A stretch of 64,000 nucleotides of DNA from Lysobacter sp. (GCA_011526085.1 WYBC01000014.1:17860-81859); one strand, 5' to 3'; shown: positions 19,201 to 28,613, counted from the stretch's first letter. The notes: a model not told the origin generated them from the letters alone. Numbers and translations are program-made.

Positions 19201-19271
19201 AGGATCAGGAACAGAGTGATGGCGCGCTCTCGTACGGCGAGTGCCGAGAGGTTGAACCGGCCCGCACTCAC
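16203..19271 (-). CDS. RND efflux pump, inner-membrane transporter subunit
   Basis: A 1022-aa proton-driven exporter of the AcrB/HAE1 superfamily, in the branch nearer to heavy-metal-like and VexF-type pumps. It has the 12-helix, two-half layout: helix 1 ALAVRERAITLFLILLI, two large periplasmic loops, and the proton-relay aspartate pair LLVDDAIIAIE in helix 4. The start is GTG and overlaps the adaptor gene's stop by four bases (GTGA), so translation is coupled. No outer-membrane channel gene follows; the pump would need a TolC homologue from elsewhere. Confidence 0.93.
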   Translation of the reverse strand: MSAGRFNLSALAVRERAITLFLILLITLGGAMSFFKLGRAEDPSFTIKVMTIVTAWPGATAQEMQDQVAEKIEKRLQELRWYDRSETYTRPGLAFTTLTLLDSTPPSEVQDEFYQARKKVGDEVRNLPQGVIGPFVNDEYSDVTFALFALRAKGEPQRTLVRDAETLRQRLLHVPGVKKVNIVGEQSERIYVEFSHDRLATLGIDPQDVFAALGSQNALTPAGSVETKGPEVLIRLDGAFDELQKIRDTPVVSQGRTLKLADIATVKRGYEDPATFLIRNGGEPALLLGVVMRDGWNGLELGRALDGEVTAINAEMPLGMSLSKVTDQAVNISSAVDEFMVKFFAAVLVVMLVSFLSMGWRVGLVVAAAVPLTLAVVFVVMLATGKNFDRITLGSLILALGLLVDDAIIAIEMMMVKMEEGYDRIAASAYAWSHTAAPMLSGTLVTAVGFMPNGFARSTAGEYTSNMFWIVGIALIASWVVAVVFTPYLGVKLLPNVEKVEGGHDAIYDTPRYNRFRRLLGRVIARKWIIASSVIALFVVSVLGMAVVKKQFFPISDRPEVLVEVQMPYGTSITQTSAAARKVEAWLARQEEARIVTAYVGQGAPRFYFSMGPELPDPSFAKIVVRTDSQDEREALKHRLRQAIADGLASEARLRVTQLVFGPYSPFPVAYRVSGPDPDKLRKVAAEVQQVMDASPLMRTVNTDWGARVPALHFTLQQDRLQAVGLTSSSVAQQLQFLLSGIPVTAVREDIRTVQIVARSAGGNRLDPARIGDFTLAGAQGQRIPLSQVGKVEVRMEEPVMRRRDRVPTITVRGDIAEGLQPPDVSTAITRQLQPVMATLPSGYRIVEAGSIEESGKATVAMLPIFPIMLAITLLIIVLQVRSMAAMVMVFLTSPLGLIGVVPTLLLFQQPFGINALVGLIALSGILMRNTLILIGQIRENEQAGLDPYGAVVEATVQRARPVILTALAAILAFIPLTHSVFWGTLAYTLIGGTFAGTILTLVFLPAMYSIWFKIRPVPSQS

Positions 19272-20371
19272 TGCCCGCGCCCAGCAGTCGAAGATTGATC
19301 AGCGACCTTGACCCGTTCGCCTTCGCGCAGCAGATGCGCGCCGAGCGCCACAACGCGATCCCCCTGTTTGAGCGGGCCGACGATGCGTGCGCTGTCGTCG
19401 TCCAGTTGCTGAATCACTACGGGCCGCCAGGACACTTTCGCGGGGGTACCGTGAATGAACCACACCCCCGGTCCCTTTCCCGGATCGAACAGCGCCGCCA
19501 GCGGTACGCGCAGACCACCGGCTTCGGAGGCGGGGCGATCCGTGACCTGGATCGTGACGGTGGTGCCCAAGGGCGCGTCGGCCAGATCGCCTTCCAACAC
19601 ATACCGCGCCTCGAAGGTCCGGGTGAGGGGATCCGCCGCGTCCGAAAGTTGACGCAGTTTGGCCCGGACGCTCACGCCCTCCTTGCCGAAGACCGTGGCC
19701 TGACCGAGTGAACCGAGCTGCGGACGCAGGGTTTCAGGCAACTGGATGACCGCTTCGCGAGGGCCCGCGTGTGCCAGACGGACCACGGCCTGTCCGGCAC
19801 TGACGATCTGTCCGGGTTCGGCAAGCGTTTCCATGACGACACCGTCGCCATCGGCCAGGAGTTCCGCATAGCGACTCGCGTTGAGAGCGACTTCGGCCTG
19901 CGCCTCTGCCGCACGCAGTTGGGCCTTCGCGGCATCCGCGGCAGCCTTGGCCTGATCGTAGGCCGAGACCGAGATCGCTCCCGTTCCAAGCAGATTCCGG
20001 TAACGGACTTCATCCGCTGCCGTCTGTTTGGCCTGCGCTCGCGCAGCGGCTGCCGCCTGCTGCTGCGCGCTCACCGCGAGCCTCAGGTCCACCGGATCGA
20101 TGCGCATGAGTAGCTGGCCTCGCCTGACGGTTTGGCCCGCATCCACGAGCCGCTCCAGCACCTTGCCCGAGACGCGAAACCCCAGGTCGCTCTGTACCCG
20201 GGCGGCGACGGTTCCGCTGAAGGAGCGCGACGCCGAGTTCGCCCGCTCAACCGTTGCGACGCGTACCAGCGGTGTCAGGGTGCGCGGATCGGGGGCGGTT
20301 TCGTCGCTGCAGGCCGCCAGCACCAACGGCAATACGCAGAAGACCGCGGCGGGAATGAGGCACCGGAGCAT
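19268..20371 (-). CDS. RND efflux periplasmic adaptor lipoprotein (membrane fusion protein)
   Basis: A 367-aa adaptor linking the pump to an outer-membrane channel. It has a signal peptide with lipobox VLAAC near residue 21, a first barrel strand pair LVRVATVERAN, the lipoyl half-motif SGKVLERLVDAGQTVRRGQ, an Ala/Gln-rich hairpin (about 85-165) and the second lipoyl half GVVMETLAEPGQIVSAGQ. It is the first gene after the TetR regulator and overlaps the pump gene. The operator at 20419-20442 lies 47 bases upstream of its start. Confidence 0.93.
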   Translation of the reverse strand: MLRCLIPAAVFCVLPLVLAACSDETAPDPRTLTPLVRVATVERANSASRSFSGTVAARVQSDLGFRVSGKVLERLVDAGQTVRRGQLLMRIDPVDLRLAVSAQQQAAAAARAQAKQTAADEVRYRNLLGTGAISVSAYDQAKAAADAAKAQLRAAEAQAEVALNASRYAELLADGDGVVMETLAEPGQIVSAGQAVVRLAHAGPREAVIQLPETLRPQLGSLGQATVFGKEGVSVRAKLRQLSDAADPLTRTFEARYVLEGDLADAPLGTTVTIQVTDRPASEAGGLRVPLAALFDPGKGPGVWFIHGTPAKVSWRPVVIQQLDDDSARIVGPLKQGDRVVALGAHLLREGERVKVADQSSTAGRGQ

Positions 20372-20418
20372 ATGAGGGACCCATGGACGAGCTGATCTGG
20401 GACCCGATCATGATCCTA

Positions 20419-20442
20419 GTGACCAATATAGTCAATAGTCAC
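20419..20442. promoter_or_regulatory. TetR operator in front of the efflux operon
   Basis: A 24-bp element bounded by GTGAC and GTCAC. The arms extend to TAGTGAC/GTCACTA (20417-20444) and the interior contains AATATAGTC. The same frame of outer GTGAC and GTCAC exactly 24 bp end to end recurs at 21112-21135 upstream of the tetR gene, which also has AATATAGTCAC. The two sites flank the regulator gene. Confidence 0.75.
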
Positions 20443-20455
20443 TACATGCTACTCA

Positions 20456-21073
20456 TCAGGGGGACAGGCTGCGAAGGATCAGGCCGGACAGCCGTGCGGG
20501 GGCTTCTTCGGCATGGTCGAAACCGTGCTGCAGGAGCAACGGGTTCACGTATGGGTGCATGACCAGGTAGATCGCTGTCGTGGCCTCGTCGAGCGGCGTC
20601 TTGCGCTCGAAATCGCCGGTTTGACGGCCTTGCTGCAGGATGTCCTGGAGCAATGCGCGGATGCGGCTCTCGTATGAGATCGCCGCCTGCCAACGCTCGC
20701 TCGCCGCAGAGGCCGCGATCTCGTAGAGCTTGCGATCCTGGAACAGCAGGCGGAGGCTCGCCTCAACGATCGCCTTGAACATGCGCCGCAGCTTCTCCGG
20801 TGGCCGCTCGGTCGCGTCCACAGCCGCCCTGACCTCAGTCTCGATCTGGCGGAGGCAATTGGTGCAGATCATCTCGCCAATGGCCTGCTTGGACTCGAAG
20901 AACTTGTAGATGTAAGCCTTGGAGTAGCCCACCGCCTTGGCGAGATCGGAGACTGTCGTCTTCTCGTACCCGTACCGGCTGAAGTATTCGGTCGCCACCA
21001 CCACGATCTGATCCCGTACGTCGTGGTCGGCAGGGCCGCGCGATGAACCTGAATAAGGGGTCGGGATGCTCAT
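20456..21073 (-). CDS. TetR/AcrR-type repressor of the efflux operon
   Basis: A 205-aa regulator with an N-terminal helix-turn-helix (residues 20-65; YEKTTVSDLAKAVGYSKAYIYKFF is the recognition region, here split as YEKTTVSDLAKAVG and YSKAYIYKFF). The C-terminal ligand-binding part is helical with no recognisable specificity. It lies 84 bases upstream of the adaptor gene on the same strand, with matching operators on both sides, which argues for autorepression and control of the pump. GC content is low for the window (35 of 60 in one line counted). Confidence 0.92.
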   Translation of the reverse strand: MSIPTPYSGSSRGPADHDVRDQIVVVATEYFSRYGYEKTTVSDLAKAVGYSKAYIYKFFESKQAIGEMICTNCLRQIETEVRAAVDATERPPEKLRRMFKAIVEASLRLLFQDRKLYEIAASAASERWQAAISYESRIRALLQDILQQGRQTGDFERKTPLDEATTAIYLVMHPYVNPLLLQHGFDHAEEAPARLSGLILRSLSP

Positions 21074-21111
21074 CTGGCTAGCCTATGCCGTGCGCCGGAA
21101 TCAATCAACAA

Positions 21112-21135
21112 GTGACTCTTCAGTAATATAGTCAC
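21112..21135. promoter_or_regulatory. TetR operator upstream of the tetR gene
   Basis: GTGACT and AGTCAC bound a 24-bp element with AATATAGTCAC in its right half, 38 bases upstream of the tetR start. It has the same overall spacing as 20419-20442, so both are probably bound by the same TetR dimer. Confidence 0.7.
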
Positions 21136-21213
21136 CTCATGATCGGAACAATCCGCCGAAAGTACTGCAGCCGAGTATCAACACCGGAAGCACCGGCTTG
21201 AAGGCGTAGTTTT

Positions 21214-21270
21214 CTGCGTCACCGACGAACTCACCGCCGGCGCCGACGCGATCAAGCCGGAGATGTGGTC
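21214..21270 (+). pseudogene. Right copy of the 57-bp direct repeat: stray 3' end of the small secreted protein gene
   Basis: This fragment repeats the last codons of the gene at 14282-14683 (frame CVTDELTAGADAIKPEM) with a base change that turns its stop TGA into TGG. No upstream coding part is present. It lies just past the low-GC efflux operon and directly before a GTAGCCCGGG repeat. It could be an integration footprint or the remnant of a duplicated gene. Confidence 0.8.
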
Positions 21271-21278
21271 CCGGGCCC

Positions 21279-21402
21279 GTAGCCCGGGTCGAGCGCGCAG
21301 CGCGAAACCCGGGGGTCTTGGTTGCCGACGCATGGCAGCGCATTTCCCTGTCTCGCGCAAAGCCCCGGGTTCCACCCGCTGCGCGGCTTCTACCCGGGCT
21401 AC
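21279..21402. repeat. Inverted pair of GTAGCCCGGGT-type intergenic repeats
   Basis: The left unit (21279-21315) begins GTAGCCCGGGTCGAG, has a GCGCAGCGCG core and ends AAACCCGGGGG. The right unit (21363-21402) is its near-complement and ends ACCCGGGCTAC. Together they could form a long hairpin between the efflux operon and the two-component genes. The TAG of the right unit, read leftward, is the stop codon of the LytTR gene. Confidence 0.75.
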
Positions 21403-22178
21403 ACCAGGAACATCCGCAGCTCGCGCAGATAAGGCGCGCTGATGCGCACGACTTCGGGGTGATTGCGGAACTTCACCAGGCCGGTGCCCGTGGCGGTGTC
21501 GTCGCGTTCGACCAGCAGCACTTCGCGCAGGTTGACCACCGTCGAACGATGGATCTGCCGGAAGCGCTCCGGATCCAGCCGACCGACGATCTTCTTCAGC
21601 GACTCCTCGATCAGGTGCTGGCTGTCGCGACACACCAGCCGGGTGTATTTGCTGTCCGACTTCAGATACACGATGTCGTCGACTTCGATCAGATAGGTCC
21701 GGCGGCCGGCGCTCGCGGTCAGCCAGCGCAGATAGGTGGGCGGGCTGGGCGCGGAGAAAGCGCGCAGGAATTTCTGCAGTTCGCCTGCCGCCGCGCGGTC
21801 GCGCCTGCGCAGGCGATCGAGACAGGCTTGCAGCCGTTCGGCCGTGACCGGCTTGAGCAGATAGTCCACCGCGCCCTGCTCGAAGGCGTCGACCGCGAAT
21901 TCCTGGTGCGCGGTGACGAACACGATGCGGGTCTCGTCGGCGATGGCTTCGGCGAGCTGCAGACCGGACATGCCGGGCAGGCGAATATCGAGGAAGGCCA
22001 CCGACGGCGAACCGTCGCGGCACAGCGCCAGCGCTTCCTCTGCGGATGCGGCGGCGACGACTTCGCCGAAGTCCGACGCCATCCGCGCGAGCAGCTCGGC
22101 CAGCGCTTCGCGCAGCCGCGGCTCGTCTTCCACCACCAGGATCCACTCCCCGCTCCGGCGCGGCATTGCCTGGGTCAT
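21399..22178 (-). CDS. LytTR-type response regulator
   Basis: A 259-aa response regulator. The receiver (residues 12-125) has the acidic pair VVEDE, phospho-acceptor Asp in VAFLDIRLPGMSG, the conserved Thr/Ser in VFVTAH and Lys in LLKPV. After a short linker, a LytTR DNA-binding domain (about 155-258) has LIEVDDIVYLKSDSKYTRL and RQIHRSTVVNL. It overlaps the histidine kinase gene by four bases. The stop codon is supplied by an intergenic repeat. It belongs to the AlgR/LytR class; its target genes are not identifiable here. Confidence 0.93.
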   Translation of the reverse strand: MTQAMPRRSGEWILVVEDEPRLREALAELLARMASDFGEVVAAASAEEALALCRDGSPSVAFLDIRLPGMSGLQLAEAIADETRIVFVTAHQEFAVDAFEQGAVDYLLKPVTAERLQACLDRLRRRDRAAAGELQKFLRAFSAPSPPTYLRWLTASAGRRTYLIEVDDIVYLKSDSKYTRLVCRDSQHLIEESLKKIVGRLDPERFRQIHRSTVVNLREVLLVERDDTATGTGLVKFRNHPEVVRISAPYLRELRMFLV

Positions 22179-23422
22179 GCCGTTTTCCCGTGCGCCGGCA
22201 ACACCAGCGAGACGACGACGCCACCCTCGCGCGGATGCTCGATTTCCAGAGGGCGCGTCGCGCCGTAGAGCAGTTTCAGACGCGCCTGCAGATTGCTCAA
22301 GCCGCCTTGCCGGCCGCCGGACACATCGAACGGCGGGCCATCGTTGCGGACCGCCAATGCGAGCCCGCCGCCCTCGTCCGCGCAGCGCACCGCGATGGCG
22401 CCGCCGTCCGCGCTGCGTTCGATGCCGTGCTTCACCGCGTTCTCCACCAGCACCAGAAGACAGGCCGCGGGTAAAGTGCGATCGAGCAGTGCCGGCGGGC
22501 AGTCGAGATCGTAGCGCAGCCGTTCTCCCAGTCGCAAACCGATGATTCGCAGATAGCTTTCGACCATCGCCAGTTCTTCGCGCAGGGTCGTCTCGTCGCC
22601 GTTGAGCGCGAGCGTGTTGCGGCGGAGGAATTCGACCAGCGCGTCCAGCATCGCCGCGGCGGTGCCGTCGCCGGGGCCGAGACTGGCGCGGACGTGCGCA
22701 AGGGTGTTGAAGATGAAGTGCGGCTCGACGTGAGCGCGCAACATCGCCAACTGCGCCTCGGACCGTCGTGCCTGCATCGCCTGCCGACGGCGGTCTTCGT
22801 CGATGATCGCGCCCTGCGCGCGGATCAGGTCCAGCAGCGCGGTCTCGAAGCTGCGCATGCGCCGGGCGCAGCGTCCGCCGTCCACCGCGAACACGCCGTA
22901 GATCCAGACATGCGCCGGATCGATGGCGATCCGGAGCACGCAGCGCGCATCGCGCAGCGGGGCGACGGTCAGCCTGAGGTTGTCCTCGAACAGCCCGGGC
23001 CAGAGCGCGTTCGATCCGGCGATCTCAGCGATGCGCGCGGCGACACCGACACGGTTGGTCTGCAGGCGCGTGGCCACGAACACCGAACGCATCGCGCTCT
23101 CGGCGAGCCGCAGCGCCTGCTCGTCGGACAGCTCGACCTGGATCGACGCGCGGCAGCCGACCGACAACAGGCCCGGGGCGCCCTCGATTCCGGCCAGCGC
23201 CCTGCGCTGCCACCACGCGCACCCGAGTCCCCAACACAGCGCGACCGGCGGAAACAGGATCAACGCCGCGAGAAATGTCGTGGAAAGTCCGTAGGCCATG
23301 TCCCCGCGCAGGGCGACATCGAAGATCAGGCCGAGGGCAGTGCCGACCGCGAGCAGGACGAACCACGCGGACAGCGCGATCCGCAGCGCGAGGATCGTGA
23401 ATGCGCCGAGGCTGCGGATCAC
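22175..23422 (-). CDS. LytS/AlgZ-type sensor histidine kinase
   Basis: A 415-aa membrane sensor kinase. Two membrane helices lie near residues 9-33 and 45-72, followed by an unrecognised region (75-215). The phospho-acceptor His is in MLRAHVEPHFIFNTLAHV (near 231) and the ATP-binding part has LLVLVENAVKHGIE and GGLSNLQARLKLLYG. The start is GTG and overlaps the preceding gene's stop; the end overlaps the regulator gene start. It is thus translated together with the LytTR regulator and a small envelope protein. Confidence 0.9.
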   Translation of the reverse strand: MIRSLGAFTILALRIALSAWFVLLAVGTALGLIFDVALRGDMAYGLSTTFLAALILFPPVALCWGLGCAWWQRRALAGIEGAPGLLSVGCRASIQVELSDEQALRLAESAMRSVFVATRLQTNRVGVAARIAEIAGSNALWPGLFEDNLRLTVAPLRDARCVLRIAIDPAHVWIYGVFAVDGGRCARRMRSFETALLDLIRAQGAIIDEDRRRQAMQARRSEAQLAMLRAHVEPHFIFNTLAHVRASLGPGDGTAAAMLDALVEFLRRNTLALNGDETTLREELAMVESYLRIIGLRLGERLRYDLDCPPALLDRTLPAACLLVLVENAVKHGIERSADGGAIAVRCADEGGGLALAVRNDGPPFDVSGGRQGGLSNLQARLKLLYGATRPLEIEHPREGGVVVSLVLPAHGKTA

Positions 23423-24171
23423 GGCTTGCCGCCTGCCCCTGCCGGGGCTTCGACATCGAGACGGATGGTCTTCGCGACCTCGCCCTTGTCGTCGAACATC
23501 TGGATGCTGGGCTGGCCGTCGGCGGAGACCAGCAGCATCATCCGCGGCCGGCCACCGGCATCGGCGAGACTCAGCGCTGCGGCACCGTCCCGCGTGGTGC
23601 CCAATCTCACGCGGTTCCTCGACAACGCTTCGTTCTTCCGCATCTCGGCGATGGCGGCCTGCGCCGCGTCCTTGTCGAGCTGGCGGATTTCGGCCATGCG
23701 CGCGGCGCGCTGCATGACGTCGAGTTTCGTGCCGTCCGCCTCGTCGTTGATCGCGAACATGCTGTAGGCCTTGCCGCCGTCTTCGGCATGCAGCAGTTGC
23801 ATCACCTGATCCTGGCGGAACCGGTCGAAAGTCAGACTGAGGCCAGCGGACGCGCGGCCGTCGGGGCCGACCACGCCCTTCTGGATCAAGCCGCCGTTTT
23901 CGGTGCCCTCGTCGTTGACGAACAGCATGCCCGCGAACTGGCGGCGATCCGGCCGCGGGATCTCCCCGCCCTTCCAGGGCGCGCCCGGAAATTGCGCGCG
24001 GTTGGAAATCACCATGCGCAGGGTGCCGTCCGGTTCGCGGACGTTGATGCGACCGACATCGATCTCTTCGAACTTCGCCGCGGGCGCTTTCGCGCCGGTG
24101 AGGAATACGAGGGCGGTGGTCATTGCGGTGCTGAGCAGGACGCCCGAGACGAAACTTCTGTTGATGGCCAT
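23419..24171 (-). CDS. Membrane-anchored protein of unknown function, linked to the two-component system
   Basis: A 250-aa protein with one N-terminal membrane segment (FVSGVLLSTAMTTALVFLTG) and a periplasmic or exported remainder containing RINVREPDGTLRMVISN and IQMFDDKGEVAKTIRL, which looks like repeated beta strands. No family name is known to me. The ATG at 24171 has an AGGA site; the longer frame upstream has no support. It overlaps the sensor kinase gene by four bases, so it may feed a signal to the kinase. Confidence 0.75.
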   Translation of the reverse strand: MAINRSFVSGVLLSTAMTTALVFLTGAKAPAAKFEEIDVGRINVREPDGTLRMVISNRAQFPGAPWKGGEIPRPDRRQFAGMLFVNDEGTENGGLIQKGVVGPDGRASAGLSLTFDRFRQDQVMQLLHAEDGGKAYSMFAINDEADGTKLDVMQRAARMAEIRQLDKDAAQAAIAEMRKNEALSRNRVRLGTTRDGAAALSLADAGGRPRMMLLVSADGQPSIQMFDDKGEVAKTIRLDVEAPAGAGGKP

Positions 24172-24424
24172 GTTGATTCCTGTGCGCGATGGCGGATGCG
24201 TGGATTGTCGGGGCGGGTGTTCCCGCCCTTCGATCTCACTCTGCATCCACGCGATCGGCCCGGGCCACCGGATGCCGACGCAGCCCGGAAGACGCCCGAC
24301 GAAACCCCGGCGGCGGCCGACGAATGCCCGGGATCCGGTGCGGGTTCGCGCGAAGAGGCGCGGGTTCCACCCGGGCGACGCGGCGCGATCTTCATGGATC
24401 GTTCGGAACCGCGTATCGGGAAAT

Positions 24425-24448
24425 CGGTGCGCCGGGGCGCACCCTATT
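24425..24448 (-). repeat. GGTGCGCC-type palindromic intergenic repeat
   Basis: A 24-bp unit (leftward reading AATAGGGTGCGCCCCGGCGC, then ACCG) identical to 35043-35066. It is an imperfect hairpin of GGTGCGCC/GGCGCACC. Read leftward, its TAG is the stop codon of the YciI-like gene. Confidence 0.8.
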
Positions 24449-24866
24449 TCAAGCTCGCGCCCTTCTGCGACAACCATGGCCGGATGTCGCACACCAGTCG
24501 ACCGGCCTGCACCGCGGGGTCGTCGTTGCACATCGCTTCGGCGCCGGCACGGTCGGGCGCGTCGAGGATGAAGATGCCGCGGATGTCGCCGTCGTCCATC
24601 ATCGGGCCGGCGATGTGCAGGATGCCGCGCTCGGCGTAGGCCTGCATGTTGGCCATGTGCCCGGCCTGCAGGCGCTGCGCCTCGTCGGCGGGATGATCGC
24701 GCTTCGGGCCTTTCTTCAGCATCACGAACCAGTACTGCTTCATGCCCGGCGGCAGCGCGGGTGCGGCGGGTGGCGCGGCCTGCGCCGGGGCGGCCGGCGG
24801 CTCGGCCTGTCCAGCCCATGCGAGGATCGGAATCGACAACAGCACGACGGCGAGCAGACGGATCAT
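24444..24866 (-). CDS. Exported YciI-like protein
   Basis: A 140-aa protein with an N-terminal signal peptide (LLAVVLLSIPILAWAG), a Pro/Ala-rich linker and a C-terminal YciI-type ferredoxin-like domain (QYWFVMLKKGP, the AHMANMQAYAERGILHIAGP region with HMANM, and GIFILDAPDRAGAEAM). Cytoplasmic YciI proteins are common; an exported one is less so. The second ATG (24866) has GGAG at ideal spacing; the first (24872) is also possible. It follows orn by 14 bases. The TAG stop lies in an intergenic repeat. Confidence 0.8.
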   Translation of the reverse strand: MIRLLAVVLLSIPILAWAGQAEPPAAPAQAAPPAAPALPPGMKQYWFVMLKKGPKRDHPADEAQRLQAGHMANMQAYAERGILHIAGPMMDDGDIRGIFILDAPDRAGAEAMCNDDPAVQAGRLVCDIRPWLSQKGASLK

Positions 24867-24880
24867 GGTCATGGCTCCGG

Positions 24881-25456
24881 TCAAGCGGCGAATTCGGCGA
24901 TCCGCCGGCGGTAATGCCGCAGTTCCTCGATGGAATCGCGCACGTCGCTGAGCGCGGTGTGCGCGGATTCCTTGTGCAGGCCACCCAGCACCTGCGGTGC
25001 CCAGCGTCGCGCCAGTTCCTTCAGGGTGCTGACGTCGAGATTGCGATAGTGGAAGAACTGCTCCAGCTCGGGCATGCAGCGATGCAGGAAACGCCGGTCC
25101 TGGCAGATCGAATTGCCGCACATCGGCGACGCCTTCGCGCCGACCCAGCCCTGCAGGAACTGCAGCGTCCGCTGTTCGGCTTCGCGCATCGACACGCCCT
25201 GCTCCAGCACCCGCTGCCACAGCCCGGACTTGCGGTGCTGGTTGCGGTTCCAGTCGTCCATCGCTTCGAGCGTGGCGAGATCGTGGGTGATGGCGAACTC
25301 CGGGCCCTCGGCCAGCACGTTGAGCTGGGCATCGGTGATCACGGTGGCGATCTCGATGACCGAATCGCGGTCGGTGTCGAGCCCGGTCATTTCCAGATCG
25401 ATCCAGATCAGGCGGCCTTCGCTCGGGAGGGTCTCGGTCGTGGGTGTCGTCGCCAT
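24881..25456 (-). CDS. orn: Oligoribonuclease
   Basis: A 3'-5' exonuclease that degrades 2- to 5-nucleotide RNAs, including pGpG from cyclic di-GMP turnover. The 191-aa protein has all DEDDh motifs: IDLEMTGLD (DxE) at the N-terminus, [17 protein letters not shown] in the middle, and the final [14 protein letters not shown] with His and Asp. The length is normal for Orn. It is divergent from the DUF2721 gene. Confidence 0.97.
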   Translation of the reverse strand: MATTPTTETLPSEGRLIWIDLEMTGLDTDRDSVIEIATVITDAQLNVLAEGPEFAITHDLATLEAMDDWNRNQHRKSGLWQRVLEQGVSMREAEQRTLQFLQGWVGAKASPMCGNSICQDRRFLHRCMPELEQFFHYRNLDVSTLKELARRWAPQVLGGLHKESAHTALSDVRDSIEELRHYRRRIAEFAA

Positions 25457-25519
25457 GCGGCTCGCATCGAGGGTCGGGAAGCCGCATCATAGCCCAGCCC
25501 TCCCCGCCGACCCACGCGC

Positions 25520-25978
25520 ATGGCGTTGCCGCTCTCGTTCGACCACCACACCATCCTCGGCGCGATGCTGGCGCCGGCCCTGTTGATGGCCGCGACCGGC
25601 TCGCTGCTGGTGTCGGCGAACGCGCGGCTGGCGCGCGTGGTCGACCGTCTGCGCGCGCTGATCGTGGCCTGGGAAAAGGACGCCCCCGACCGCGAGGAGC
25701 GCGACACCCAGATCCGGCGCCACCGCCATCGCGCGGCGCTGGTGTTGCGGGCCTGCCGTCTGCTCTATGCGGCGCTGGGTGCGTTCGTCGGCACCAGCCT
25801 CGGGCTGGCCGCGGACGCCCTGCTCGGCTTCCGGCTGGATGCGGTGCCGACCGTGCTCGCGGTCGTCGGCATGCTCTGCCTGCTCGGCGCGAGCCTCGCG
25901 ATGGGACGCGAAGTCGGGCTGTCGGTGCGCAGCTTCGACGAGGAACTCGATCAGGAAATGGCGCGGCGCCGGAGTTGA
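25520..25978 (+). CDS. DUF2721 family membrane protein
   Basis: A 152-aa inner-membrane protein with three likely helices: LAPALLMAATGSLLVSAN, LLYAALGAFVGTSLGLAADA and VPTVLAVVGMLCLLGASLAM. A cytoplasmic charged loop with ARVVDRLRALI and the RRHRHRAALVLRACR segment is typical of DUF2721. The function is unknown. It stands alone between divergent orn and convergent tadA. Confidence 0.85.
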   Translation: MALPLSFDHHTILGAMLAPALLMAATGSLLVSANARLARVVDRLRALIVAWEKDAPDREERDTQIRRHRHRAALVLRACRLLYAALGAFVGTSLGLAADALLGFRLDAVPTVLAVVGMLCLLGASLAMGREVGLSVRSFDEELDQEMARRRS

Positions 25979-25988
25979 CGCACGCCGA

Positions 25989-27050
<1,062 letters not shown>

Positions 27051-28574
27051 TCAGAAAAAGCCGAGCGCCTTCGGCGAATAGCTGACCAGCAGGTTCTTGG
27101 TCTGCTGGTAATGGTCGAGCATCATCTTGTGGGTCTCGCGACCGATGCCGGACTGCTTGTAACCGCCGAACGCGGCATGCGCCGGATAGGCGTGATAGCA
27201 GTTGGTCCACACGCGACCGGCCTGGATCGCGCGGCCGAAGCGATAGAGCCGGCTGGCGTCGCGGCTCCACACGCCGGCGCCCAGGCCGTACAGCGTGTCG
27301 TTGGCGATCTGCAGCGCTTCCTCTTCGGTCTTGAACGTGGTCACCGACACCACCGGCCCGAAGATTTCTTCCTGGAAGATGCGCATCTTGTTGTGGCCCC
27401 TGAACACCGTGGGCTTGACGTAATAGCCGCCGGCCAGATCGCCTTCGAGCGCGTTGCGCTCGCCGCCGATCAGCACTTCGGCGCCTTCCTGCCGGCCGAT
27501 GTCGATGTAGCTGAGGATCTTCTCCAGCTGCTCGCTCGACGCCTGCGCGCCGACCATCGTGTTCGGATCGAGCGGGTCGCCCTGCTTGATCGCGGCGACG
27601 CGCGCGATCACGCGTTCCATGAATTTCTCGTAGATCGATTCCTGGATCAGCGCGCGCGACGGGCAGGTGCAGACTTCGCCCTGGTTGAAGGCGAACAGCA
27701 CGAAGCCTTCCACCGCCTTGTCGAGGAAATCGTCGTCTTCGGCCATCACGTCGGCGAAGAAGATGTTGGGCGACTTGCCGCCGAGTTCCAGGGTCACCGG
27801 AATCAGGTTCTGGCTGGCGTACTGCATGATCAGGCGACCGGTGGTGGTTTCGCCGGTGAACGCGATCTTGGCGATGCGCGGGCTGCTGGCCAGCGGCTTG
27901 CCGGCTTCCAGGCCGAAGCCGTTGACGACGTTCAACACGCCCGGCGGCAGCAGGTCGCCGATGATCTCCATCAGCACCAGGATGCTGGCCGGCGTCTGTT
28001 CGGCGGGCTTCAGCACCACGCAGTTGCCGGCGGCCAGCGCGGGCGCCAGCTTCCACGCCGCCATCAGCATCGGGAAGTTCCAGGGGATGATCTGGCCAAC
28101 CACGCCCAGCGGCTCGTGGAAGTGGTAGGCGATGGTGTCGTGGTCGATCTCGCCGATGCTGCCTTCCTGCACGCGCACGGCCGAGGCGAAATAGCGGAAG
28201 TGATCGGCCATCAGCGGCACGTCGGCGTTGAGCGTTTCGCGGATCGGCTTGCCGTTGTCCCAGGTCTCGGCATGAGCCAGCAGTTCGAGGTTCTCCTCGA
28301 TGCGGTCGGCGATGCGCAACAGCACGTTCGCGCGCTCGGTGGCGGAGGCTTTGCCCCATGCGTCCTTGGCCGCATGCGCGGCATCGAGCGCGAGTTCGAT
28401 ATCGTCCTTGTTGGAGCGCGCGATCCGGGTGAAGACCTTGCCGGTGATCGGGGTGATGTTGTCGAAGTACTCGCCGCTGCACGGCGCGACCCATTGGCCG
28501 CCGATGAAATTGCCGTATTGCGCCTGGAAGATCCGGGAATGGTCGTGAAGATGCGGTTTGACGAGGGCGTTCAT
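27051..28574 (-). CDS. NAD-dependent aldehyde dehydrogenase, ExaC/AcoD type
   Basis: A 507-aa aldehyde dehydrogenase that fits the acetaldehyde-oxidising class (ExaC, AcoD, AldB). Motifs are [31 protein letters not shown] with the general-base Glu (near 268), and [16 protein letters not shown] with the catalytic Cys (near 302), then the C-terminal [18 protein letters not shown] sigma-54 promoter (28614-28629) lies 40 bases upstream and the divergent gene encodes a sigma-54 activator, so expression is very probably induced by an alcohol- or aldehyde-type signal. It could also serve the aldehyde of the polyamine pathway, since no PuuC is in that locus. Confidence 0.93.
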   Translation of the reverse strand: MNALVKPHLHDHSRIFQAQYGNFIGGQWVAPCSGEYFDNITPITGKVFTRIARSNKDDIELALDAAHAAKDAWGKASATERANVLLRIADRIEENLELLAHAETWDNGKPIRETLNADVPLMADHFRYFASAVRVQEGSIGEIDHDTIAYHFHEPLGVVGQIIPWNFPMLMAAWKLAPALAAGNCVVLKPAEQTPASILVLMEIIGDLLPPGVLNVVNGFGLEAGKPLASSPRIAKIAFTGETTTGRLIMQYASQNLIPVTLELGGKSPNIFFADVMAEDDDFLDKAVEGFVLFAFNQGEVCTCPSRALIQESIYEKFMERVIARVAAIKQGDPLDPNTMVGAQASSEQLEKILSYIDIGRQEGAEVLIGGERNALEGDLAGGYYVKPTVFRGHNKMRIFQEEIFGPVVSVTTFKTEEEALQIANDTLYGLGAGVWSRDASRLYRFGRAIQAGRVWTNCYHAYPAHAAFGGYKQSGIGRETHKMMLDHYQQTKNLLVSYSPKALGFF

Positions 28575-28613
28575 GGGCAGGCTCCGTTGGCTGCGAGGGT
28601 GTGCCTGTCCATC

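Noticed and set aside
14686..21213. Efflux region considered as a transposon or integrative element with its own mobility gene.
   Set aside because: No transposase, integrase or terminal inverted repeats were found; only the flanking direct repeats support insertion.
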